Shown in pieces: positions 22,331-33,806 of a DNA stretch of 64,000 nucleotides. Every line of letters starts with the position of its first letter. Positions within the stretch are counted from its first letter, which is position 1. Source of the stretch: Orbicella faveolata. Taxonomy: Eukaryota > Cnidaria > Anthozoa > Scleractinia > Merulinidae. The notes beneath the pieces are model-generated. The model was not told where the DNA came from and did no database searches. It was given only the letters and a program-made list of their open reading frames with translations. The position numbers and the translations under genes were made by a program. The stretch spans positions 4,063,899 to 4,127,898 of the forward strand of contig NW_018148670.1 in the NCBI RefSeq assembly GCF_002042975.1, in the 5' to 3' direction.

Positions 22331-23056
22331 TCACTCGTCCATGTTAAATGCTATAATTGGCCTGAAATACACCTCATCAAGGATGGAGCGATCGCTCTTC
22401 GGAACATGAACGAACGCATTTCTGGAGAGCTGCATCTTTTCAAAGTCGAGCCTAGGACGACGTCTTTTCTTGTCATTGGCGTTTTCATTTACCTCCAAGG
22501 TGCGTTTAAGTGGACCGGAGTCGCTCGGCGTTCGACTTCTGTTCTGGATCAACTTGTGCGAACCCGTAATCTCGGTGAGAACACTCGGCGGCAGTAAATC
22601 TGTGTTTGAGCTTAATGGATTTACTAGGAGTCCACTTACTTCGTCATCTGAAGATTCAGTCAAGTCCGCGGCGGTGTCTGATTCTTTATGCCTGTTTGCT
22701 TGATTTGCATATTTATTAACTGATAAAGTTAGGCGCCCTGTCGATGTATGAAGATTGGTTGAATGGATTTCAGCTCCTGCCCTTACAAATCCGCATGTTT
22801 CCTCCGAGTTCTCGTCTCTCTCCCTCGCTCGTTTCAATCCAGGCTGTGCCGTATCCTTCCGCTTCGCCACCAAAGCACTTGGTAAGCTTCGACTTCGCTT
22901 AGGATTACTATGAGCCTTTCCGGCAAAGTCTAAATCGAAAGGTTCCGACCAGGAGTAGTAAAAAGCTGGTTTTATGTTGCGGTTTTCGTCGAGCCCGTGC
23001 CGACTAAGCTGGAACGAGAGCGTGTCTATACAAGGCAAACTGCTTGTTAAGGCCAT
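22331..23056 (-). CDS. FAM53/Simplet-like nuclear protein
   Basis: A single open frame of 241 codons starts with ATG (AGAAATGG context) and ends with TGA. The protein is hydrophilic and probably disordered. It has two basic patches, KRSRSLPS near 53-60 and KKRRRPR near 196-202, and an acidic segment ESSDDE near 134-139. The block RSRTPSD (173-179) followed by KRRRPRLDFEKM (197-208) resembles the conserved FAM53 block, where I recall RSRSQP, then KRR, then RPSLDFDKM in FAM53C. Vertebrate FAM53B (Simplet) promotes nuclear entry of beta-catenin and cell proliferation; whether this protein does so is unknown. No intron is needed. A coincidental match in a low-complexity protein cannot be ruled out. 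Confidence 0.6.
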   Translation of the reverse strand: MALTSSLPCIDTLSFQLSRHGLDENRNIKPAFYYSWSEPFDLDFAGKAHSNPKRSRSLPSALVAKRKDTAQPGLKRARERDENSEETCGFVRAGAEIHSTNLHTSTGRLTLSVNKYANQANRHKESDTAADLTESSDDEVSGLLVNPLSSNTDLLPPSVLTEITGSHKLIQNRSRTPSDSGPLKRTLEVNENANDKKRRRPRLDFEKMQLSRNAFVHVPKSDRSILDEVYFRPIIAFNMDE

Positions 23057-26000
23057 TTCTGTGGGGATTATGACCGTTGCCTTCGGCTTGTAGTAAGCCT
23101 TACTCCGCGCGAGCTGATGTAGTCGACTAGCTTGGCGCGGAGCGCGGAGTGCTAGCCCGGTAACTAGTCCAATTCACACAACACACTTGCCATCGGGCCA
23201 CCTGAAAACATATAAGTTCAACTATTAATGGGGCGATATGATTGGTTAAAACCAATCAATTGCACCCGTTGAGCCATTATCTCTGACAACAAAGCAGCAG
23301 GTCTACTTGGAAGCGATCATCATTCATGAAATCCTACACGAGAAATTACTCACTACTTAGAGTTTTTCATCCCATTTGGTTTTTATCATGGATTTGGGTT
23401 TCTCAGTAAGTCTTTTTTAAATTTATTTTTTATTTCAGTTTTTGCTTTACGTGCCTTCGATGGAATTGCGTGTCACCTAAATATAAAGTAACCGATTAAA
23501 ACCTTCTGTGATCCAAGAAAATGTATTCGAGTGAAACTAAAACAACGAGGGCCATCAAATTAAATTAAAATTGTCAGTCGATGGCTTGAATATTGCATGT
23601 TACGAGACCACAATATATTTGCGTCAGGAATATTAAGAAGTAAGAGAAAGCTGTTTGCGTTCACATATGTTAGGAACCGAGTGTGTCAATTTTTTCAGTC
23701 TTTTTATATTTTTCCTATCTGCAAATAGCACAAGGCTGGCCGGCGGGAAAAACACAGACATCTTTCAAATTGCGTCGTATCGATGATAAGAATTATTACA
23801 AAGAAACAGTTAGAGGTATAGCTAAGGATTGTTTGATTAAAACAGGTTCTTTTCATTTTTCTTGACTCCACTAGCACTGAGTGACCACTTCTTGATCGGC
23901 GCTTCAGAGAAAGTTCTAGTTGACGGAGTTTGTTTTGCGATTGCAGTGTATACATTAGTGGAATTCTTGTCCTTCAGAGGAAAAGACACCGGCTCTTTTG
24001 TCTTAGATTTCGTAAACAATCTTCCATAATATTTAAAAGCACATTGTGAGATCCTGTAGGGCAGGTTCATATCGAGATGACTGTCACGTTATGCTAATTC
24101 CTTGTTCAGTAGCGGATCTCAAAGAAGTTTTATCTAAGATTGCACCACGTGTGCAGAGGATCCAAGAGAAATTGACTGGGTAGATTATTGAGTTTCTTTG
24201 AACACAACACACAACAACAGGAAGGTGGTACCAATACACATTATTCTCTGACAAAATTTAAATGCGAGTGTTAGCAGTGAAATCGACGTGCACGTTTTGC
24301 GAAGCCTATACCCACATGGTGTCTTGAGTGGTGGTGTTTATTTTGTTGTTTTTGTGCCGTAATACGAGAAGTCGAGATGCTGTTCTTTTGGGTGCTCTTA
24401 GTTATCTGAGAGTTTGAAAGTTTCATTGACACATATTCATACTAAGTCGCGCCGATGATTAGCTTAGGTTCATTCATCTGTCCGCCAATTTGTACTGAAC
24501 TTCTTTCGCCTATCCCAGCGTCAGATATGGAAATACTCGACTAATGACAATTAATCAATGTTCCAATGAAAAGACAGCGCTGACAAGCTGCTGTTTTCAT
24601 TTCGAGTAAATTATTGTACTTTTCGCAGATGTCCTAAGCCATGCTCAGACTTGAGACAACTGGACGATCAAAGGATTTGTTAGATGATAAAATGAACTCC
24701 CAGCCCACGTTATGCTTTTCAAACTTTTCTGTCCATACAGACGTGTGTGCTAATTGCTTTCAGTTTATGCTGATAGATGCTAAAGATAAAAAAACCACGT
24801 GGTGAAGGAAAAAAAAATCACCCCAAAGCACATAAATATGACATGTCTGGAATTCTGCTCTCGCAACGTCTATCGAGAAAACGCTACGATCAATACGTTA
24901 ATAGTAGCCTGCGTCGTCCGGAGGTTAGGGCGTTTTCTCTGTACGCAAATTATATAGTGACAGTTTCACGGTCACCTGTACCAAAGATAATAGGGGTTAT
25001 ATTTATAATTCAGCTTGTTATTCAGTTGAAACGGTTGGAATCTATGGATTTGGAGAAAATTATACTGGCTCAGTTCTCGGTGTAAAAGGAATTCACATTT
25101 ACAACGACTCCACGAGTAAAAATCAAACAACATCTGGGTTAAGAGCAAAAATAAAACGAAAATAAAATAAATACAGAAAACATGCAGTGATTCAACAAGA
25201 CGTCTTTCTTTCCGCACTTTTTTAGCATAATTCACGCCTTCTTCATAAATTATGTTATGAGTAGCTTCAAAGGTTTTGAGACTGGGTTTTCACGCTACAT
25301 TCTCCCAACGAACTGAACGATTACATAACGCATTCTGGCTGGCAATCTTTTTTTTTTTTTTTTTTTAAAAAANTTTTTGAAAAAAAAAAAAAAAAAAGCA
25401 GTATTTAATTCGTCAAAATCTCCACTCCGCTGATTTTAAAATTCTTTTCATTTCGCAGCTATGGTCTTTGTAGAATACAATTACAACTTGTTATAATGAA
25501 GGTGGCAACATAAATAGGAACAATGAACAAAGAACAAGAATCAAGATCGATCGCAGGTTTTTAATTCACCAAACCGTAATTTTCGTCCTGGCCTACCCCG
25601 TAAGCCCGAAAATTTTCACAAAGATAGGAACAGATCGCCAGAGCAGTTCTGAAAAAGTTAATACAATTTTGTCTTCTCATTAAGCAGTCATTCTTTGTTG
25701 TAACCACAACAATTACTTTGCACTTCAGTCATTAAGGATTCACGAATTTTTGTTTTGAAATGCAAAATAGGTCGAATTAATTTCAATGAACTAATTTCTT
25801 TTAGCTTGAAAGCCGCAGCTGCTATTTTGTACGGTCAGAAATCACTTAGCCACAATACAAATGAACGAAAAAGCTGCTTAAACATCGATTTACAAATTTG
25901 AGATACAAATGGTCCCGCTTGAGACATCTTGAAGATGAATAAATTCCCGAAAGTCGCTTGTAGTCAAATGAAAATAAATAAAAAGGCATGATCGCCCTTT

Positions 26001-27249
26001 CTTGTCAACGAAGCGACAGCATTGAGAATAGATCGTGAACACCTACCCTTTCATAGGCATTCTTCACAGATTTCTTTAAAATGGTTTCATATTCTCTATA
26101 AGAACTGTAGGTAAAGTACTTATTTTTTCTCGCCAACCAGTCGATAATTAAGCCAATTTTATGAAAATCTTTGAAATTGTTTACACGTTCGGCTTGAATT
26201 ATCCAAGTGTCAAGACAAAAACGGAATCCTGATATATCTCGCCTGATTTTACATTGATTCTACGCTCATTTGATCATGCGATGCCTTAATTATTTGCCAA
26301 GTAGATCAGTCACTTCATCGCCTTCTCGTAACCATGCATAAAGGATGAATTCGTCCACGTCTAGTCGAAATAACTAAAATATATCTGATAAACGCGAGGG
26401 TGCGTTGATGAAATGGATCGCGGAATAACTTACTTTTGCCAATGAAGCGTTCCCTCCGACAGATTAAAACAGCGTCAAAGACTGAAATTAAATTGGCTTA
26501 AAGCATGCTTAGAGCAACTGCCTCATAGTCGTTTTACTATAAATGTGTTACGTTGTACTGAGTTGCATTGTTTTAAGGGTCATTGTGCCTGTCTTGAGTT
26601 TGAATGCAGAACAACTGGTCGCTTTCCGGACGACATAAATGTTGCCATGCCAACATCACGGTAGTGCGTTTTCTATGTAAATTCGACAGCACGATATTGC
26701 CCAGCACGTGTGGATAGGTCAAGGGTGTGCGTGGCTTAATGCCTGCTCTTTGCTTCTGCTTTGCTCAGAGAAGAATGGTTGAGTGGTTCTTTCCCTGCAA
26801 AGAGACCTTCTTACTTTTTGTAAACCCTTTGATCTGTATTGATCAAGAAAATGAGAATCCTGGTGCGCCAGCTGGATGACATGTTTTCTACCTTAAATAT
26901 ACCTGGTCGTATTGGGATCAACCACTTTCGTTTGTTCGACTTGTCTCCCAACAACATTGAGCTCCGTTTGCAAAACTGACTTGATTGCAGCACGATAAAA
27001 AATAATTCTCAATTTTTCGCGCCCGTTTCTGGTTGAAATGATCTACAACGGCTTAACACTGGTTTCAAAAACGCAGACAGAGAACGGTAAACGTACGGAT
27101 TCCTTACGATAAAGCCAACTACGAAACAACCAAAAATATTTTCAAACGTCGTTGTTTATAGTGGTCAATGCGCTTAGCTACACTTGGCCAGTTCACAGGT
27201 GTGCCATGCACTTAAACTGAAAGAAACAAACATATCAACTAAACATAAT
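23057..27249. other. Gene-free stretch upstream of FAM53-like gene
   Basis: The first 150 bases are GC-richer (GCGCGGAGCGCGGAG near 23138) and probably hold the promoter and 5' UTR of the minus-strand gene. A TTATAT lies on the minus strand near 23212. Beyond that I see no gene; a single N in a T/A homopolymer lies at 25373. Confidence 0.4.
25348..25397. repeat. Poly-T/poly-A run with a single N
   Basis: A T tract, six A, one N, five T and a long A tract. This probably marks a collapsed homopolymer join rather than natural sequence. Confidence 0.9.
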
Positions 27250-27427
27250 AGGCTTAAAAATCCCAACTGGCGGGATGCAGGCCAGTTGGCTATTTACAAG
27301 CATGACTGAGGAGTTGAACTAGGGTCTACCGGAGAAACAACTCCAATTTTAGTGGTCAGAGCGGGACTTCAACCCGCAACCTCCGGATTTCAAGTCTGGC
27401 GACCTAACCACTCGGCCACGCTGCCTT
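27250..27427 (-). mobile_element. tRNA-derived SINE, family C
   Basis: On the minus strand the head reads GCAGCGTGGCCGAGTGGTTA, then an anticodon-like TTGAAA loop and TGCGGGTTGAAGTCC. It resembles a serine or leucine tRNA but has no long variable arm. The body ends CCAGTTGGGATTTTTAAGCC. The mirrored GCCAGTTGGC/CCAACTGG segments could form a hairpin. Confidence 0.7.
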
Positions 27428-28631
27428 CTCATGGAACCATGCAATCCAGCCAACCGGCTTGATCAGTCTCACTGAATAGAAACATGTCCTAACAATATGG
27501 TCAGCCATTTCTGGAAAGTGTCGTGAAAAGTATTCCCAGTGATTGGGCGTTTCAGTTATACCAAATCAACTAAACTGGGTTTACATTTCAACAGTCCTTC
27601 GAGCGATTTCATGGAAGAATACTTGTAACTAGTTGCTTCTAGTTTTGGATTTCATATACATTGTCCACCTTGTAACATTAGCAATGACAAAAGCGTTGCT
27701 TCCCTTCGTTACTATCGCTACTATCTATAGTCAGGTAGGTAATCAGGGCCGTAGCTATTAGCAGACAAACTGAGGCAATTGCCTCAGTGATTTCTATCAA
27801 CTCGATGCTAGTGGGCCTTGCGAAGGCCGAGATGGGTTTGAAAAACTCACATGATCCATTCTTACTAGTCCAGTTACCGTTTGCAGTAAAAACTACCGAA
27901 TTTTGGTCAGCCTTTGTATTGATTAAATTTCTAATATACCTGATAATTAATCTTTGGAATGAGATCTTGGCCTCTTCTTGAAAAAAGGAAGGCATTTAAC
28001 AAGTCCAATTCGTATTGCAACCCTCTTAAAGTAAGTACGTATATCGTCATCTGGCTGAAAGTATTAGAATCCTGTACGGCTCTTCTTCTCTTATTCGTGC
28101 TAGTCCCATGCTATTTAGTGTACGTAAAAAATTCATTATACATGTATGTATTTTTATACGGAACCAATAAATAGACAACAGTCATGGAAAAGTGTCTTTG
28201 GAAGTCTCATGTTTGCAGGTGCGACTCGGAAGTTTATTATTAGCCGAAACACTTGCGCTTGCTGTTTGTACTTTGTTTATAACGTCCCTGCTTAGAGGGA
28301 GACGGCTATTTTAATCTGACACTTAAATAAAGTTATTTTTCGGATGCAGAACAATGCCCTGGCTGGCGAACTAAATTTAGTTATCATCGTTTCGTTCTTT
28401 ATCAAACCGAGAGGTGCCAAGGAGAAGGCAACGTCGGCAAGCGTTGATTCGCCGCTGGTTCAGCTTTGACTGAAATTTGATGTATGATGGATGTCAGACT
28501 ATCATCAACTGATGTTAACTGTCAATATTTGATCATATCAAATCAAATGCGCCCAAACAAAATCAATCACCGGTTAACAGTTTAACTCTGTAAGGCACAA
28601 GGACTTTTGGCCCAATTTATCCACTTTCTAG
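27428..28631. other. Gene-free stretch
   Basis: No gene recognised. A segment at 27745-27791 (GGGCCGTAGCTATTAGCAGA then TTGCCTCAGTGATTT) is similar to 12466-12515 and is probably a dispersed repeat. Confidence 0.45.
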
Positions 28632-29030
28632 TCATGATGTTGCTGAGCAAGTTGATGGTTCTACAATACAGCTGACGAATAGGTCAATGGGGAATCTCAG
28701 GGACTCTACTTCCCTTAAGTCACAAGGAAGACTGTTCCAAAGAATGGCGCCACTATAGCTAAAGCTATTTTTATAATAGTTTGTGCGCGGTTTCTCGCCT
28801 CTCGAATTTACAACTTAGATTTTCTGGAGCCAACACTTGCAAAAACTTATAAACCATCGTAGCGCTTTGAATTTGCCGCTGGCTTGTTAAATTTTTAAAC
28901 CCGAGAAGTTTGAACAGGTGACCAGCATCTACGTCATAGTTTGAGTAGGTCAAAACACGGGCTGCTCTATTTTGTATTCCTTGATTACAATTGGAAAGCT
29001 TTTCAGCGGGTGCCTGGAAAAGCGTATCAA
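28632..29030 (-). pseudogene. 3' relic of a non-LTR retrotransposon (LINE) ORF2
   Basis: The minus strand encodes IQNRAARVLTYSNYDVDAGH, LLGFKNLTSQRQIQSATMVY and, after a frameshift near 28795, SFSYSGAILWNSLPCDLREV up to a TGA at 28632. This order of motifs is typical of the region after the reverse transcriptase in many animal LINEs. The catalytic part is absent and the frame is broken, so this is a dead fragment. Confidence 0.75.
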
Positions 29031-29058
29031 AAAGGTGTGTAAAATGTAAAATGTCAAG

Positions 29059-29085
29059 TTTTTTTTGTTTTGTTTTGTTTTGGTT
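29059..29085. repeat. TTTTG microsatellite
   Basis: Several TTTTG units next to a T run, just upstream of the LINE relic on the minus strand. Confidence 0.85.
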
Positions 29086-32000
29086 CGGGAAGAAATATTT
29101 ATTAGTTGTGTAAATTCCATAGAAATACATGCGACGAATTGGCTTTAGCAATGCATAGTTTTTATCAGTTTTTTTTTCTATCTTAAGGGCAAAGGTATAT
29201 AACATGATTATGACTGATCGAGAAAGTACGCGTGCTACTCAAGTTTCATCTTCATCCATGTTTATTGGGGTGCTTGCATGTTGTCCCCGCTATGTATTTC
29301 ATGCTGCCTCTTGTCGATCTATCAATCATTTTCCATCAGGTGGTCTGCTAGATCCACGTTTGTCACTCCCCTTCGTGAATTTTCAAAGTAAAACAATTTT
29401 GTTAAGTAGGCTAAATTAGGCCGCCATCTTTGTGGTGTCCCGATGACCCAATACAGCAAGATCAGATAATTAATGATAGCACTCAGTTCAGCAGAGAGAT
29501 GCCCCACCTATCGTCGTACCTTGAGATCAGAAGTCGCTAAGGGTTTTAAAAGAAACTTATCTTTGAAGGGTATTAAACATACTGTTTATTTACTGAAATC
29601 ACCATGTTAAATTCAGGCTTTGCCAGTTACGTTTCAGCGTTGTACATCCAGGTTATGCCTGTTTTTGTGCTCTCCTTGCCTCTCCCTCACAGTCAGTAGT
29701 GGGCACCCTCGCTGCCTCAGCTCGGTGTCGTTTAGTTGACTGACATCGGTAAAGTTGAAAGAAAAAGGAGTGCCAAACTACAGAAAATATTCGATCTAAA
29801 TAATTTCAATTCTATTTTGTATTTTGTATTTTAGGAGTTCTTACTGATGAGCGAGGATGCATCTACAAGAGTAGTATACCTACAATGAAAATGCTACTTG
29901 AAGGAGTCCAAAACTACAGGAAATCAAATATTTGATCTGTTTAACTCTTCGATCTTAGTCGTGTTTATGTTTATTTGATTTGATTTGATTTTTTTTTTAC
30001 TTGTTTAGAATACGTAAAATTATGGTTGGGAATGGATGTAACCTTCACTGAAATGACAAACGGCTCTGTATCATTATGTTTATTTAAATCTTGTTCGCCT
30101 TTTTATGTAAATATTGTGAAGCTAGTTAGAAGCGCATGCAACCAAATCAAATCTGCCGTTCAATTTTACTATTTGTTTTCATCGCAAAAAAAATATATTT
30201 GTCGCCCCACTCGTGTTCTCGTTGTATGTGTTTTACTGCTGTAGGTATCCTCTCACATCAGTACTAACTCATAAATTTAAATTAAAATTTGAAATAAAAT
30301 TTGAATTGTTCAACATTCAGACATTTATGTAAAAATATTGATCAATATCTTCCGTACCGGGTTAAGCTGCGTTTAAATTAGAGCGAGGATTATGTTGGGT
30401 AACAGCCATGGAACCTTTCAGGTACTTCCCAGTTTATTCTGTCAAGTATAACAACCATAGTTAAACTCGATACTTCTTTACCTTTAAAGTTTTTAACCAG
30501 TTGACTCTCTGGTCCAATCTGTGCACCACCAAACCGCTTTATTTTCATATTGTTGTCAATGAGGCTTCACGTTGAGTCTACAAATCCAGTTTGTTTTCTT
30601 TTCATCGAAATTTTAGAGTTCCAGTTACTACGCGAGCGCTAGCTAAAACGTCGTAGATCAGAGACCACCAGCAGGGTGCTGCTGTGATGCAGTAACGTCT
30701 GATCAAAACCCGATAATTTTTTGTTTCACATTATCTTAAGTTCCTAAGCTTGCTTGCCCTATGGACTTACTTGGCCGCCCGTCTCGCGTTTATCGTAAAA
30801 GCGGGATTGACAAGTCTCAAAAAGTGAGAAAACGCCCTTCTTGGTGTCTCGCTGAGTCTCAGTAGAACAAATGGACTGCAAATCGAAAATAACTGAAAGA
30901 CACGGACGGCAAGTATTTTTTCGGAGAACGGCATCTTGTCGCGCTCAGTTGAAGGGTGATTGATTGCCTTTCGGACAGGTAGTCAGTTAACCTGATGTAA
31001 TTTTTTTTGAACAAAGATACGAATAATACTGTTTATTCATGTCGTACCGTGATGCTTCAGAAATTATACATTTCTCCACGATTGCCGACTCACTATGTTT
31101 ATCCCCACTTTCGCTGTATAGCGGAAATCTAAGTTTCCTTTGATAACCCACTTTTTTTTTTTAGTAGAATTATTAACCGTCGAATGGGGTAGGAGTCTAA
31201 CGAATCGAGATTGGTCAAGGCTTCAGCTGGGGAGCTACTGGCTGGAAGACTCGCCAACCGTTGTAAACAACCATGGAGCACGCATGTAAATTAATCGTCA
31301 TTCCACCCACGCATAAATACTATATGTTGTAGTGACTGAAAGTCGATGAGAAACGGTTGGTAGATAATCAATGGGTTCCCAATAGTGGAGTGTAAAATTT
31401 ACTGCCAAGTTTCGAATTTTCGTCAGTTTACCAATTCGTTCGAATTTTAAAATTTCATAAACGGCACAAAATATCTATTCATGGTTTGGTTGTAAAATTC
31501 TCAATGAGTTTGTTTTTCCATTTTTTTTTTCTTGAGTATGATAACCTTATACCGCCTAAGTAAGTCCGATGAATGAACGACGCAACAATTTTTTAAATAC
31601 GGAAACCAGTTCAGTTACCAAACTTTTCAAAGGCCGGCAAGTTGAATAAACAAAACGGCTGAATTGGTGAGCTGGAGATGGGCATGTTTTTAATCAAGAT
31701 CGCATTTCCCAGCTTATATATTTTCAGAATTCTTTGAGAACCAATTGTCCAAATTTGTAGATACACTTGTAATTTAGAATTTGGGATATAAAATCGCAGA
31801 CGCAAGCAACTTCGATATCATACGAAAACTTAATAGATGACATTTTCTTTCTGATTGAAATATTTCTTTGTACAAATTGAAGCGGTTTGTGTTGGAGCGG
31901 CTGAATCCCGCACAATATTTTGCGGTCAAATATATTACACCGGTGCATGTAACAGCTATCTTCGAAATTTTGGCCTACATGCCGGATGTATAGACTAAGC

Positions 32001-33625
32001 GTAATATATTTGAATTTATTTTTTTCCAAAACTTGCATGAACAAAGCAAATCTTGGCCGTTAAAAAATGCTTGTATTAACTGAAAGAAACATGATCTTAC
32101 CGTTTATCATCTAGAGTTTCTTGGATTGAATTTGTCGAGAAACTAGCTTCGATAATTTCTCTCCTAGCCAGGCACCTTGTAGGGCTTTGAACTGAATGGG
32201 GGCTTTTTAAATATGTGTAACACCATGAGGTATCAGTTACGTTTCCTGAATATAATTAACATTGACCGAGTGAGAGTTAGATAAACAATGAATTTTAAGC
32301 GAGAGGCTGCACGCCGAATAGTAATTACAGCTGTAGTACTCTTTCTGCGAACATAAATTAAAAATTATGCATGTTTTGAAAACCTTCAGAGAAAAGTTTA
32401 TTGCATTGTGAAATCGGCCATCTGCTTCCAGAAGGCCAAGTGTATTAAAATAATCTTAAAGGTTTGTATATATATAATATATTTTTGGAGTTTTCTTTGT
32501 ATACTGTACGTGCCATAAAAATTGACAGTTGACGTCAAGAAACACGTTCGCCATATTTTTTCATTACACGAAACCATTCGTACAAACACAAAAATATATG
32601 CATGAATGGAAAACATCAGGCAAAGTACAAGATTAACTGGATCCGTATGTAAATGCATGGTCATGTGTCATCATGAAGTAAATACGACCCAACATTACAT
32701 GAGATAAGCTGATATACAACCACTCGCTCAGTTTTTTTCTGCTAAAAATATTAAAACTTTTATGATCCCATTTATCTCACATTTAATTTTTGGCTTATCT
32801 CTAAATAAGCGACAGTGCTGTAAAACCACAACATGTTTCCATGTGCCCAAAACTTATTATAAGCTTATTCTAGATAAAGCGAGAGCGATAAGATGATTAG
32901 ATTCTTTCATTCACTGCTATCGTTTGTGAAAAAGTTGTTACCACTATCGACTATTGAACTAAACGTTTTCGTTAGCTATTAATTTTCGGCTTCTCAAGTT
33001 TCTAGTACAATTCAGGCGACGTATTCAAGGAAATCTTTATCCTGTTTTAAAACAAAAAGTTAATAAAATGTTTTGGTCACGTCCACCGCAGCCACCCGTC
33101 AACTGCTCTTCAACGTCACACTGTTTTCCCGCCAAAATCCTTCTGCGATAGGGTATGGAATTTGGCAGCTCCATGGAAACGAACCTGATACGCTGGGATG
33201 GCTGTGCTTTTGTAAAGATCCATTCTGTTTAATAAAGAGGCTCACTTCCCAATCAAATCGCTTAGTGTTTTAGAAATAACTCTAACCATTATTGACAAAA
33301 CTCTCAAAGCTTTTCAAGTTGTTCGTGCACTGAAAGAAAAGGAGAAAAATCTACATGCTGAGTCGAGAATGTCATCTCTCTTGACGACAACTCCTTGGCA
33401 AGTCCAGCGAGTGCTTGATTTCCTACTGATCTAGAAAAGGACCAAGCAAAGATATCTGCTGTTAATTCTCAGTTACATGCACAGGATATCAGGAAATATC
33501 TTCTCAGCTGTGACATACGAAAAAGTACGTTAGCAGGCATCGATCACGTGATTATCGGGACTTTATTTACCATTTTCTATTCCTGTAAGGTAATGATTGC
33601 CAAAAGAATATGTTTTCTATTCGAA
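29086..33625. other. Gene-free stretch
   Basis: AT-rich, with no recognisable domain in any frame. Open frames reach 106 codons on the minus strand near 31724-32044 but look random in composition. Confidence 0.5.
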
Positions 33626-33806
33626 TACAGTGAATCTCGACTCCTCGAACCCTCATTTTTTCGAACCTCCCGATAACTCGAACCAAAAGTTGTTCCCTCA
33701 CCCCAGTCGAACACTGTAATTTTACTCCCGATTTCTCGAACTTTGCGATTTTTCGAACCAAATTTTTCTTTCCCTTGGAGGTTCGAAAAATCGGGATTCC
33801 ACTGTA
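33626..33806. mobile_element. Pogo-like MITE, 181 bp
   Basis: TACAGTGAATCTCG at the left mirrors CGGGATTCCACTGTA at the right, with TA at both ends. The interior holds repeated TCGAACC and its complement. It codes for nothing complete. Confidence 0.75.

Noticed and set aside
22190-22703. Plus-strand open frames over the FAM53-like gene
   Set aside because: Antisense shadows of the 241-codon minus-strand frame, with no domain.
27342-27425. Minus-strand functional tRNA-Ser gene
   Set aside because: The anticodon-like loop is there but the long variable arm and a convincing acceptor stem are missing, and the sequence runs straight into a SINE body.
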